Shown here one piece after another: positions 43,099-54,621 of a DNA stretch of 64,000 bases. The DNA is from Megaustenia siamemsis (Eukaryota > Mollusca > Gastropoda > Stylommatophora > Ariophantidae): assembly GCA_032433765.1 (NCBI GenBank), contig JAVIAB010000124.1:73147746-73211745 (forward strand). Reading direction: 5' to 3'. The first letter of the stretch is position 1; every line of letters begins with the position of its first letter. Under the pieces are notes generated by a model. The model was given only the letters and a program-made list of their open reading frames with translations. It did not search any database and was not told the origin of the DNA. The translations under genes were made by a program, and so were the position numbers.

Positions 43099-44059
43099 TT
43101 GCATAGTCGGTCTAGGGTTGTTCTCAAGTCATCTAGTTCATTGTTTTGGGGGCTTTTTAGAGCTGATAATACTGACAGTGCATCAGTCAGAATCACCAAT
43201 TTATTGTGCATTTTATTTATGTGTTGAGTAGCCAGTGTTGCAGCATCTTTGGTGGCCTCAGTTTTTGCTTTAATGTTGTTTGAGAATTTTCCAGTAGCTA
43301 TTGATTTGGTGATCTCGTCCTGATAATTCAGCGTCAAGAACACACCTCCCCCTCCATTTCTGGTGGCATTTGTAGCAGAGCCATCTGTGTATATGTGGGA
43401 CCAAGAGTCCTGTGGGTAGGTATCGTTTGTTTTTCTGCTACGTGTTTTCTTTCTGTGTCTGACTGGGTGCCTTTTTTCATGATTCCTGTTATATTTTCCT
43501 TAAGTTCTGGTATTTTATGCTTTCCATGAGGAGACATATCAGATGGGCCCAAGGATTTCGATATTGTTTGGGAAAGTACTGGGTCTTCAGTAGTTAGTTC
43601 ATTGGCAATTGCAGCGAAGTTGCTCCTCTTTAGTCGTACAATTCCGGAATCAGTTATTCTTTGGTGCATGGGGTGGCTAAGGAGCCTTCTATATTTCTCC
43701 GCTTGTTGCAATACTTTAGTGACCCGTCTGTCATCTAAGGGTTGTAAACCTGTTACTGTTTCTAGAGTCTTGATAGGTGTAGATTTCATAGCACCAGTGA
43801 TGATACGGGCAGCTTGGTTCTGTGTTCTGTTAATTTTGCTAAGGTGTGATTCGGAAGCCATAGCCCAGGTTGTGACTCAATACTCTAGAACTGGTCTGAC
43901 TCTTCCTACGTGTAATCAAAATATTGCTGTCTGCCCCCCAGTCCGTTCCTGCCAATTTCTTCATAATATTTGTTCGTTTTCTAGCTTTATTCCTTGCTCT
44001 GTCTGTAAGATTTGTCCAAGTCATTCTGCGTTTTACAGGTTATTTTCCAAGTTATTCAT

Positions 44060-44835
44060 ATAGAAGAATAATGCACATAGTTGTAGAAAATCTCGACGAG
44101 GTCAGCAAATTCAAATATCTGGGCACTAGCCACTGAATTCTGCAAATAGATGGTGTATCAGCATCAATACAGACAAATGCAATACTGCACTTTTCACTCT
44201 CTCTCCAAAACAAAAAGCAGGAGCCATCTACTTAAACAATGAGCCTGTGAAAGAAGACATACGAGATAAGCATATCGGCGTTACATTTGACAACAAACTA
44301 TCTTGAAAACAGCAGATAATTAAGGCAACCCAAAAAGCAAGGAGGAAGTTGGCTATTCTAAGAAAGCTGTGTGGAACCACATGGGGTGCGAGTGGGAAAA
44401 TACTCAGTAAAGTTTACCAACAGAGTATACGCCCACATTTACAATATGGATCATCTGCATGGTGCTCAGCATCAAACACCACACTGCAAGAGCTGGATAA
44501 AGTACAAAACCAGTCACTTAGGGTCATTACAGGAGCAATGAAATCAACACCAATATTGGAGATGGAGAAATTGTGGAGGATACCAAAACTGAGAGAACGG
44601 AGGGACAGAAAGGTACTTATACAGGCAGAAAAGTTGGCAGACATGGCGGGAGATCCAATGAAGGTCGATTCCAAAATGTTGCAATGGGACGACTTAAGAG
44701 AAGCAGTTTTATCTACCAAGCCAAGCGAATTTGTAGACAAACACCAGACATAACAAGAGTTCTTAACCCCCTACTTCCCATACCAGAACAGACTCCCTGG
44801 AGAGAGGAATTAGGATTATCAATATAAATACGGGT
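44060..44835 (+). pseudogene. LINE-G-related RT fragment, sense
   Basis: After a ~60-bp LINE piece (EVSKFKYLGTS) the frame reads AIYLNNEPVKEDIRDKHIGV (about 44222), then 44349-44753: KLAILRKLCGTTWGASGKIL, QNQSLRVITGAMKSTPILEM. This is a paralogue of the LINE-G thumb region in the opposite orientation. A stop at 44304-44306 breaks it. Confidence 0.75.
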
Positions 44836-44837
44836 AG

Positions 44838-44868
44838 ACAGACAAGCAGACAGACAGACAGATAGACT
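44838..44868 (+). repeat. (GACA)n microsatellite
   Basis: Short AGACAGACAGACAG run. Confidence 0.85.
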
Positions 44869-44959
44869 ATCCCAGCCATCGACTCTAATCCGTCTACGGC
44901 CTAACGACATCTCAATGAATCACGGTTTGTAGTTAGTTCGCACGAGATTGATGCCTTTT

Positions 44960-46015
44960 GCTCTGGGGCTGGTCTGATCAACAAGTTACGGATTGAAGGG
45001 GCGATAGTTGCAAATATCTGCTCCATCTACATTGGCGGGGGTTGGAATGTGGCTCTCAAACAAAACACAAACCAGACCGACACATTTAATGCTTGCTATA
45101 CAGGAGACGGATGTGGACCAGAGGCCGCAGTTAATGGCAAAACAAAGACCAATCTCTATGACAATGACTGCACACACACACAATTGAGAAGTGGAACCAA
45201 TTCTGTTTACTGGTATCTGAACTTTGCCAAGCCCCAGAAGACTCAAACCATTCGAATTTATCACCGAGCTAGCACTATGATTCGGGTAAAGAATTCCACT
45301 CTAAGGGCATTCTCTGACTGTGGCGGTGTAGTGTTTCAGTATAATGATATATCATACCCAAACATTCCTGTGAACACTATTGTAGTCACCACACAAGCGA
45401 CAATGGCACACATTAAGTTCTCACCGACCATTTCGCAGGCCGACAGTGCACTGACGGTGAGTGAGGTGCAAACATTTCCAGACACCTATTGTCTGGACGG
45501 GCATTCTTAGCCGTATTGTGCAGTGTGTAGTAGGTGCTGCAAAGGCTACAACGTCATCAGCGGTACGTGTCACGGCAACTGTTCACATGGGATCTATGGA
45601 CACGACTGCTCCGGGTCTTGTCTTAGTGTCTGCCCTTTCATGTGAGGAAAAATCCGGAAAATGCCTACAATGTAAACGTCCTGGCTACACCTGTAGTGAT
45701 ACTTGTCCCGATGGTAATTTTGGGCTACTGTGCACATATAGTGATATATGTAGTTCACATTTGGGCTACAGACGTGTTCTGAGGGCTGTGACATCATATG
45801 TGACCCGGAAAGTACAGACTGTACGTCCAAGGAAACATACTACGGATCAGACTGCACTCTCAAATTTCCGGACAACTGTTTCAACGACATCTGTGAACAA
45901 TCAACCGGGAATTGTACATGCAAGGGAACGTTCTACGGGTCAGACTGCACTCTCTAATCTCCGGACAACTGTTTGAGCGAAACATGTGAACAGTTAATAG
46001 GGACTTGCGTCTCGT
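44960..46015 (+). pseudogene. fucolectin-type F5/8C domain plus EGF-like repeats, copy 2
   Basis: The lectin frame (from 45043) and the first Cys-rich part are in one frame, separated by a single stop TAG (45508-45510): DTYCLDGHS, stop, PYCAVCSRCCKGYN. A 1-base gain near 45635 breaks the EGF part. Each long copy has its own damage, so the parent was intact. The lectin domain contains TDTFNACYTGDGCGPEAAVN and ICLR-type core strands. The upstream frame stays open without a start Met or signal peptide, so the first exon is absent. Confidence 0.75.
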
Positions 46016-46074
46016 ATGTCGATGATTCCCACGTTAAGAAGAGTCTGCCGACTACAACAAACCCAAGCATATGG

Positions 46075-46665
46075 ATACCTTAATGTGTTTCTGTGCTGGA
46101 CATGGTTCATTTCTTGGTGTTTTTCCGTGAAAGCCATGGCTCATATCTTGATGTGTTTCTGTGCTAGCCATGGCTCATATCTTGTTGTGTGTCATGTTAG
46201 TCATATCTTATATCTTGGAGTGTCCGTGTTAATCATGTTTCATATCTTTATGTGTGTATGGGTTTAGTCATATCTCATATCATAGTGTGTATCTGTGTTA
46301 GTCATATCTTTGTGTGTGCATGTTTTGGGTTAGTGATATCTCATATCTTTGTGTGCATGTTTATGTTTGTCATATCTCATATCTTTGTGTGTGCATGTCT
46401 GTGTATGTCACATCTCATATCTCTGTGTGTGCATGTCTATGTTGGTCATATCTCATCTTTGTGAGCATGTCTATGTTAGGCATGTGTCATATCTTTGTGT
46501 GTGCATGTATATGTCAGTCATATCTCATATCTTTTTGTGCATCTTTATATTAGTCATGTGACATATATCTCGATGTGTGTCAGTTTTAGTCATGCCTCGT
46601 ATCACTGTGTGCATGTCTGTGTTGGTCACATCTCATATCTTTGTGTGTGCATGTCTGTGTTAGTC
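46075..46665 (+). repeat. ~36-38-bp minisatellite of RU2 copy 2
   Basis: It has the same unit as at 21421-22085, with fewer units. Confidence 0.9.
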
Positions 46666-47000
46666 ACCTCTAGTGACTCGGGTAGATGGTGCTCGTAAAC
46701 CTGGGAGGGCCGACCATCTAAGGGCAGAATCCCCCTACAGAATAGATCATCTGCTGCCTTGCAGGAAGATTGGGGACAATCAAAGGCTAAGGAATGCAAA
46801 CCTGAATAAAATGCTGGCTGAAATCGGATGCACTGGGCCACTGGCGCAGAACAAAGTGCAACGTTTTAACGGATGTTCAATCAGAGTGGATCTGGCAGAC
46901 TCTAATTGTGATGTTCTGTCTGTGGGGGTGATCATCACACTTAACCTGACAGCTGACTTCATGTGAGAGTCTGGAATCCTACTCTGATTGAGTCCTGATC

Positions 47001-47044
<44 letters not shown>

Positions 47045-47077
47045 GAAATCTATTTACGCCAAGTTAAGCATTTTATA

Positions 47078-47562
47078 AGGAATAATAGAACAAATAAGTA
47101 TGTGTTAGCACTCGGAAAAATTAACAGACAAACAACAACAGAAAAAAACGAAGAACAATATATGGTCCGAAGTGGGATCGAACCCGTACTCCCTGGCACC
47201 GCGCCTTGCCACGAGAAGCCGAACGCTTGGCACACTGCCACTCAGCCAACTAAAAAATTGGCTATTGTAGTAGTGTCTTCCACGAAAGGCGCTCTCAATG
47301 ACTATAGCATAGGGTAACGATCACAGACCACAAATAAATTGTATATTTGTACTTTCCTATTAATGCAAGTATCTCCCAGTAGGGCTGAATACTTGTGTTG
47401 TAGACAAACATTTATAGGACGAAACAGCACGGATAGTAGTTTCCAGTGGTTATATACTGCTAACAAATAATAATACATAAATATTATTATATGGGGAACT
47501 TTAATGTGTTAGCACTCGGAAAAAGTTCCCCATATAATAATATTTATGTATTATTATTTATA
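47078..47562 (-). mobile_element. SINE-1 copy with a snap-back end
   Basis: It is bounded by a perfect 12-bp TSD (AAGCATTTTATA at 47066-47077 and 47563-47574). The tRNA-like head lies antisense at about 47170-47255 (B box GGTTCGATCC as GGATCGAACC at 47175-47184). The last ~40 bp (47522-47562, AAAGTTCCCCATATAATAAT) are the reverse complement of 47463-47503, so the 5' end folds back on itself. Confidence 0.85.
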
Positions 47563-47727
47563 AGCATTTTATAGTTTAATTATGACTTTTTAGATAAGTT
47601 TGTACCGATCAGACTTTTAATGGTGCGAAATGGACACTGACAGTTTATATTTAGCTTTTAGTCCAAAAACCGGGGAACTGCGATAGCTCAATGGTTAGTG
47701 AACTGGATTATAAAGGACAGTCGGGTT

Positions 47728-48486
47728 CTTCTACTTCTTCTGTGATCATGGCTCATTCAGACTAGGACTGCAGACTCTCATACGAAGGCAGCTGTCATTT
47801 TAAGTGATTCGGTTACCCCGTATAGTTTCTCTTCCTGGGAAGTGCGTCTTTGAGGATATCAGTTTCTGCTTTATAGTTGTTTGAGAATTTCCAAGTAACT
47901 ATTGACTTGGTGATCAATTCCTGGTTATTCAGCCTCAAGAACACACCTCTTCCTCCATTTCTGGTGGCGTTTGTAGCAGAGCCATCTGTGTACATGTGTG
48001 ACCAGGAGTCCTGCGGGTAGTTGTCGTTTATGTGTTTTTCTATGTGCTTTCTCTCTGTGTCTGTTTGGATGCCTTTTTCATGATTCCTATTATTTCTTCT
48101 TTAAGTTCTGGTATTTTATGTTTCCAATGAAGAGTTTTACCAGATTATCTTATGGGCTTCGACATTGTTTGGGTTTTTACTCGGTCACTTCTTTGGTCAA
48201 TTCTTTGGAGACTGCAGCGAAGTTGCTCTTTTTAGTCTTCCTTTTCCGCAACCAGTTATTCTTTGGTGCATGTTAGGGAGCCTTTTATATTTCTCCGCTT
48301 GTTGCATTACTTTAGTTTTCCATCTGTCTTCTAAAGATTGTAAACCTGTTGCTGTTTCTAGAGTCTCGATAGGTGTAGATTTCATAGCACCAGTGATGAT
48401 ACGGGCAGCCTGGTTTTGTGTTCTGTTAATATTGCTAAGGTGTGATTTGGAAGCCATAGCACAGGCTGTGACTCCATACTCTAGAA
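47728..48486 (-). mobile_element. LINE-G copy, antisense, 5' truncated (759 bp)
   Basis: It is bounded by AGTCGGGTT (47719-47727 and 48487-48495). The minus strand gives RTQNQAARIITGAMKSTPIE (48430), an IYTDGSATNATRNGGRGVFL stretch starting the RNase H domain (47995-47940), and an end with GAAGAAG triplets. A deletion removed most of the RNase H and C-terminus. Confidence 0.8.
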
Positions 48487-48658
48487 AGTCGGGTTTGATC
48501 CTAATCGACGGCTCCTGGGTTCACCAGCCTTAAGGGTACCAATAATGGATACCAAATTTTTATGGGAAAGTAAAGCGGCACGGACGTATTACTGATAACA
48601 TTACAGCAAAAGTCATGTGCCGAAGGTCTATAAAAATTATGGTCACTAACACCATATT

Positions 48659-51600
48659 GAATGTGAGTGGTTTGTCAGGTCAGGTAATTTTACCTGCTAC
48701 TGTATGCAGTAAACAGTACAACCTGTGCTGCCCTGCTACCTTGCAGGTAAGCTCGGGAGAGTAAAAGGCTAAGGGAGTGTACCCCGAAGTAAAATAACCC
48801 CACTGCCTTGTGGGTGAGACTTTTTAGTCAAAGGCTAGCGGAGCCAAACGTAAACAAACCGACGGAAGGCAACAGAAAACCACCGTCGTAACTTCTTTGT
48901 ACAATCATGAATCGCCACAACAATAAAAATAACGACAACAACGTTAAGGGGGATTCCAATGGAAAACTCTCGTTCGGTAGGGGACATCATGTGCTACAGG
49001 TGATACCCGATCGTCATCAAGCTACTGTAAGCAAAATAAAGATAAAACAAACCCTAAAGATAGGTACTTGGAATGTGAGAACACTCATGCAGAAGGGTAA
49101 ATTTAGAAAACATCATATAAGAAATGAAAAGAATGGGTTTACAATTACTGGGACTTTGCGAAATGAGATACACTGGATCATGGGAGATGTCTTCTGATAA
49201 ACATAAAATAATCTATTCTGGAGGTACTGAACACCAAAGAGGAGTAGGTATCATCTTGGATGCAGAAAGTGCAAGAACAATGAAAGGCTTTTACCCAATA
49301 TCTGACAGAGTCCTTTTAGTGAAATTGAATGGAAAGCCAATATACATTAATCTTATACAAGTTTATGCACCAACAGCAGACAATCTAGAAGAAACAATTG
49401 ATAAATTATACAACGAGTTAAATGAGGCACTTCATAAATGCAAACCACATGAAAACACCTTAGTTCTAAGGGATTTTAACGCAAAAGTAGGAAAGGAAAG
49501 AGTTGAAGAAGTAGTTGGTCATTATGGCTTAGGCGAGAGGAATGTAAGAGGTGAGAAGCTTATTGACTGGGCAAGAACACACAACTTGGTGATAGGAAAC
49601 ACTTGGTTTAAGCAACATCCAAGACGTCTGTGGACATGGAAAAGTCCAGGGGACAACGCACGTAATCAAATTGATTATATAATGATAAGCAATAGATTTA
49701 GAAACAGTCTGGTATGTGTGAAAACTAGACCAGGGGCAGATTGCAATAGTGATCATGTACCAGTTGTGGGAAAGCTTAGAGTAAAATTAAAAACAACAAA
49801 ATGAGCCTCAGTTAACATCAAGATAAATTTAGATTTACTAAAAATCAGACAAGAAGCTGCAAGACAAATATAAAATCACAATTCAGAACCGGTACAATGC
49901 AGTAGAGAAGATACAAAGCATTGATGAACAGTGGGAAATGCTAAAAGAATCAATGCAACAAAAATTAAAAGTGTTCATACCACCAGTGATGACAAATTCA
50001 AGAAAGAAATGGATGACAGATGACATTTTGCAGCTAATTGATACAAGAAGAAGAAATAAAGAAAATAAAGATGTGTATAAGAGATTAAATAAAGAAATTG
50101 TAGTAAAATGCAATGAAGCAAAAGAAGCATGGCTAAAAGAGAGATCCAAAGAGATTGAAATGCAACAAAAAGGGGATGCTAAAGCTATATACAAACAAAT
50201 TGAGGATTAACAGGAAGAAAAACGCAATCAAAAACTGGATATCTACGAATAAAGGAAGGAGAACTGTTGATTGATCAAGAAAATACAAGAGAACGATGGA
50301 CAGAATACATTAAAGATCTTTATAATGATGAACGAACGGAAGTAAATATTAAGGATAATGGAGAAGGACCAGAAATACTCATAGAAGAAGTGGAAGACGC
50401 CTTGCACAATATAAATGCAGGTAAAGCTCCTGGACCAGATAATATAACTAAAGAAGAGATTGAAGCCATGGGTGATTTTGGAATAACAATAATAACAAAA
50501 ATTATTGAATGATATCTACAACAGCGGATATATACCAGACGACATCCTCAAATCAATATTCATAGCCCTACCAAAGAAATCGGGTGCGATTGAATGCGAT
50601 CATCATCGCACAATAAACCTTATGAGTCATACGACTAAGATATTACTAAGAATCATCATGCGAAAAGTGCGAAACAAAATCAGTCCAGAAATTAGCGATG
50701 AACAGTGTGGTTTTGTTAGAGATAAAAGAACATGCAATGCTATTTATATCATAAGATCTTTAGTAGAAAGAGCCATAGAGGTGAAGACAGATCTATACCT
50801 ATGTTTTATAGATTACACCAAGGCATTTGACAAAATAAAGAACCAAGAAATAATCAAAATTTTAGAAAGCATAAACGTAGACAGCAAAGATCTAAGAATA
50901 ATAAAGAACATGTACTGGCAACAAACAGCGGCCATAGGAACTGGAAACCAATTGGGAATGTTTCAACAAATAAAACCGGGTGTTAGACAAGGTTGTGTGC
51001 TGTCACCAGATTTGTTTAATATTTATAGTGAGATTATTTTAAGATCATGGGGCATGCCTGGAATAACAATTGAAGGTCATAATATAAATAAACTAAGGTA
51101 TGCTGATGATACAGTAATAATCGTTAAGAGTGAAAATGAGTTACAAGAAATGTTGGACATTATAGTGAAAGAAAGCAAAAATAAAGGACTCAGACTTCAT
51201 AGCAAAAAGACAGAGGTACTGGTAACAACAAAGGAAAAGACATCACCTCAGTGCAAAGACAAGTGGAACAATATTAAAACAGGTAAATGAATTTAAATAT
51301 TTGGGAACTTTGTTAACTTCAGACGGAAGATGTACAAAAGAGGTGAGATGCAGAATGACTCAGGCAAAAGCAGCTTTCCAAAAAATGAGGAAGATACTAT
51401 ACAATCCATTTTTGACAATAGAAACAAAGAAAAAGAGTTCTTACATGTTATGTAGAGCCAGTCTTAACATATGGATGCGAATCATGGACAATAGGACAAC
51501 AGGCAAGAAAATCACTGGAGAATGTAGATATAATGTGGTTTTACAGAAGAATGTTGAGAATACCGTGGACAGCTAAGAAGAGTAATGAAGATGTTCTGAG

Positions 51601-51879
51601 AGAGGTCAAAACAAAAAGAGAGCTAATTTCCAATATTAGAAAGAAACAATCATCATTTTTTGGCCATGTAATGAGAAGAGAACTGGAATATATTGTAACA
51701 ACTGGAAAAAATTGAGGGACGAAGAGATAGAGGGAAACAAAGAGAAAAGATACCAGACAGCTTAAGAGAATGGCTTGGCCGAAGGTCAACAACAGAAGTG
51801 ATAAAGAACTGTCGAGATCGAAAGTTGTGAGAAACATGATCACCTACGCCAGTAGGGCCGGTACTTGATGATGATGATG
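48659..51879 (+). mobile_element. LINE-E, structurally full-length copy (3221 bp)
   Basis: It is bounded by a perfect 11-bp TSD (AACACCATATT at 48648-48658 and 51880-51890). A ~250-bp 5' untranslated region (shared with 23028-24615) is followed by one ORF2-type protein without a separate ORF1: APE endonuclease, linker, RT, C-terminal basic domain. The 3' tail is (TGA)n. Several frame changes and stops (near 49125, 49804, 49870-50260, 50510, 51290) make it non-coding now. Confidence 0.9.
48907..49804 (+). pseudogene. LINE-E APE-type endonuclease
   Basis: The frame starting at 48907 holds KIGTWNVRTLMQKGK. After a frame change near 49125 the frame 49124-49804 continues with LLGLCEMRYTG (the catalytic Glu), RGVGIILD, VYAPTADN, RDFNAKVGK (the catalytic Asp/Asn; the usual Gly before Asp-Phe-Asn is Arg) and the final CNSDHVPVVGKL with the Ser-Asp-His triad. 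The domain nicks the genomic target to start copying. It stops at 49802-49804. Confidence 0.85.
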
Positions 51880-51880
51880 A
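50267..51880 (+). pseudogene. LINE-E reverse transcriptase and C-terminal domain
   Basis: Frames 50267-50512, 50505-51290, 51301-51576 and 51533-51715 cover in order: [51 protein letters not shown] (catalytic Asp), [22 protein letters not shown] (YADD at 51099-51110), [22 protein letters not shown] and a thumb ending FFGHVMRRELEYIVTTGK. All catalytic residues are kept; frame changes are the only obvious defect. Confidence 0.85.
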
Positions 51881-51935
51881 ACACCATATTTCCCTACAGG
51901 CCACTTGGCACGACGGTTACTCTTTACTTTACTTT

Positions 51936-52283
51936 CACAAAAACTGCGGACATCGTTAGACCGTTATAAGTTAGATTAATTTCATACACTTTATTGTCAA
52001 TGGTTCCCGTCCCAAAGATCTCAAGCGATTTATTTTTAAATTGGGGGTAAAAAGCCGTTTGTTTATCAGAAGTACCTCGATAAAAAGTTATGAGACGTAA
52101 GAACATATAGTTTGTTCAAGTTAGAATACGAGGGGGGTGGTTTCAGAGGTTACGACACTTGCAGCAAGAAAGAGCTCAGTAAACAGCACAACCAGCTAGA
52201 CAAACGTATCTTTATGGATGTTCTAACTAAACAAATGGTTCAGGGAGGGGACAAGATTGTTTTATAAAATATAGGGTAGTATC
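51936..52283. other. spacer, no recognised gene
   Basis: A 60-codon minus-strand frame (52106-51924) and a plus-strand frame from 52110 to about 52265 look protein-like but carry no motif I know. They may be scraps of one older element. Confidence 0.35.
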
Positions 52284-52291
52284 ATTTACAG
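52284..52291 (+). repeat. 8-bp TSD of the hAT element (left)
   Basis: ATTTACAG here and at 56182-56189. Confidence 0.9.
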
Positions 52292-52699
52292 TAGGGTGAC
52301 CATTTGTCCCCGATTTTCGGGGACAGTCCCCGAAGTGTAGAAGTTGTCCCCGAAAGAAATTTGTCCCCGATTTCAGTGAATAAATCAATGTTCATACACG
52401 GAATCGGCCCTCTTTTAAAATAATCACTAGGACTCAGGACGTTTCTGAGTTGTGTTTCTTTATCCCAGACTGAGCGGCATTAGCAGGAAGATAAAAGAGA
52501 AGACGCGTTGTGTCGGAGATAGCTCTTTGAACTCTTGAAGCACGGTGCTACGTCACTTCTATTCCAGCCACTGACTTCTTTTGGGATGGGTTTAATTTAA
52601 AAAAAGAGACTCTCTCTCTCCCCACACCCCTGACTTTCTGGACATCTCCAGCAAAAGTATCTTTCCAGGCCAATTTTCAAATCAGTCCGAGTGTAATGA

Positions 52700-54600
52700 C
52701 AGTACAGTGCTGTCGTGTTTTCTATTTGTGATCAGTGGACGTCTGTTGCATAAAAACAATGCTTTCCAAAAAACGTGTCATTTTAGTAATTCGCTGAAAG
52801 CTCAATTTCCATTTATTATACAAGCAATTTTAGAGGATGGAACGCTAGAGAGATGTAATATATGTAGTTCACATTTTTCTATAGCAAGTGGTGGAAGGAC
52901 ATCAATAACTGATCATCTACAGGCAAAAAAGCATAAGGATGCGCTGCTTTGTAAGTCTCAGTCTCGGTGTATGACAAATTAATTTTGTAAAACAGAACCC
53001 TCAAAAGATGAATACACTCTAGCTGTTCATGAAGGAACCTTCGCATATCATACTGTACTTCATAATCATAGTTTCCGCAGTATGGATTGTATAACCTAAC
53101 CTAACCTTGTTCTACAAAAGAAATTTTCAACGAAACAATTTTCCTGTGCAAGAACAAAGTGTGGATCCATAATTACCAATGTTTTTGCTCCTTGGGCTAT
53201 TGATGAACTAAAAAAATGACCTCAAATATATCAGCTTCGTAACATTGTCTTGCGATACATCTAATCATAAACATGTTAAGCTACTTCCGATTTTAGTTTG
53301 TTATTTTCAAGCTTATGAGCTGGAAACTCCAGGAATGACCAAACTGATTACTTTCATAGATATCCCAGGAGAAACGTCCAACATAGTATCTGAACAATTG
53401 TTGAAAGCAATTTATAATTTTGACTTAAACAAAAAAATTGTTGAGCTCTCAGCAGATTTACAATACAAATACAAACTTTGGAGGCTTGTTGAGGAAAGGG
53501 AGAGATAATGTCATAACTAAAAACAGCGTTTGATTCCATGCCTATGGATATTGAAGTGATTGTAACAAAAATATTTGGATACTTTCACATTTACACGGTT
53601 CGTGTAGAACGCCTAAGAGACTTCTGTGAATTTGCTGGACAGGAGTTTAAGCAATTATTAGGTTATTCGAATATAAGGTGGTTGTCATTACTTCCAGCCT
53701 TGGAAAGAATATTGAAACTATGAATCACTGAGATCTTTCTTCTAGTCAGAAACACACTGTCCTACAATATTGAAACAATTCTTTGAAAACAGTGAATCAG
53801 AGCTTTGGCTCAGCTTTGCTCATTCTCACGCATCACTCTTCCATGAAACAATTAAGGCGATTGAAGGCGACCACAAAAGTGCAACAGAATCAACACTAGC
53901 TGTGAACAATCTCATTATAAAATTAGAAACTCGACACGATGAAAATTTCATCATACACATGGTAAAGAGTTTGCTAACTGATTTAGTAGAAATTGGTGAC
54001 ATCCAAATGGAAAGGTATTTCCAAATAAATAAAGAATTATATAATACTGCGGTACATTACTTGCAGTCTTGGAACAAGCACAATGAGGACTTGTCACAAC
54101 TGAGCTGCCTTCTCTTGGATAATGTGCCTGAAAGGAAACATTTTGATAATGCAGTAGAACAGATATCTTCAAAGTGTCATGAAGTTGTAAACGTCAATCG
54201 TGATGAGCTCTTTGATGAATTTACCTCTTTGCGAGGCCATCTGTTGCAAAAATGAATGTGAGTGGTTCAGTAACTAGCCCCCGTGTAGAAAATGGAATGA
54301 AGTACTCAGGTACTTGAAAGAAAATAATGTACCACATGCTAATGTGAAGAGAATTCTTGAACTTTTTATGTGCTTACGTGGCAGCAATGCATCCGTAGAA
54401 AGACTATTTTCTCAAATGAACTACGTCTGGTCCGAAGAGAAATCACGGATTAATGTGCGCACGGTGCACGCCATGTTAACAGTAAAAACTAACATTAATT
54501 TATCGCGTGAAAGCTTCAGTGAAAAACTTGCTTCAAATCATGAGAATTTGAGAAAGATACACTCAAAAAACAAGTACCACGCCGAGGCAACAACCTCTTC
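52700..54600 (+). pseudogene. ZBED-like hAT transposase, broken
   Basis: Order on the plus strand: a BED finger CNICSSHF...HLQAKKHK (about 52854-52935), a middle part with NVFAPWAIDEL (53180) and ITFIDIPGETSNIV (53350), RWLSLLPALERILKL (53680), SELWLSFAHSHASLFHETIK and VNNLIIKLETRHDENF (53790-53950), and the C-terminal dimerisation segment SNASVERLFSQMNYVWSEEK (54383-54442). Stops and frame changes occur at 52981, 53216, 53506, 53723 and 54255, so no transposase is made. Confidence 0.8.
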
Positions 54601-54621
54601 AGTAGAAATAAGGTACTGTAA

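Larger units (their letters stand above)
41470..44055 (-). pseudogene. LINE-G copy, antisense, split by RU1 copy C
   Basis: On the minus strand: RT thumb/connection (43861-43334) with RTQNQAARIITGAMKSTPIK, tether, RNase H (43343-43110, IYTDGS-like start, ILTDALSVLSAL), then after the RU1 insertion VVIQWIPSHCNIHGNKRADK (about 42058-41998), and the C-terminal zinc-knuckle-like end (CHCTLDNMTTKYVLHDC, 41743-41690). The 3' end is (GA)n, seen as (CT)n at 41501-41555. The encoded chain is nearly open after the insertion is removed. Confidence 0.85.
44912..47040 (+). mobile_element. RU2 copy 2: F5/8C-EGF gene fragment, minisatellite and LINE-like tail
   Basis: It is collinear with 20292-22435: coding part (44960-46015), minisatellite (46075-46665), 350-bp tail (46666-47004) and (GA)n (47005-47040). 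The left boundary is the shared TCAATGAAT at 44912. I see no clear TSD. Confidence 0.75.
47676..51935 (+). mobile_element. SINE-2 copy split by two LINEs
   Basis: Pieces are 47676-47727 (head with GATAGCTCAATGGTTAG), 48487-48658 (B box GGTTTGATCC and body) and 51880-51935 (CACCATATTTCCC and CCACTTGGCACGACGG end). Together they form one full SINE-2. The two LINEs are therefore younger than the SINE. Confidence 0.85.

Noticed and set aside
43043..44063. Plus-strand frames of 60-153 codons over LINE-G
   Set aside because: They are antisense shadows of the LINE-G RNase H and thumb regions.
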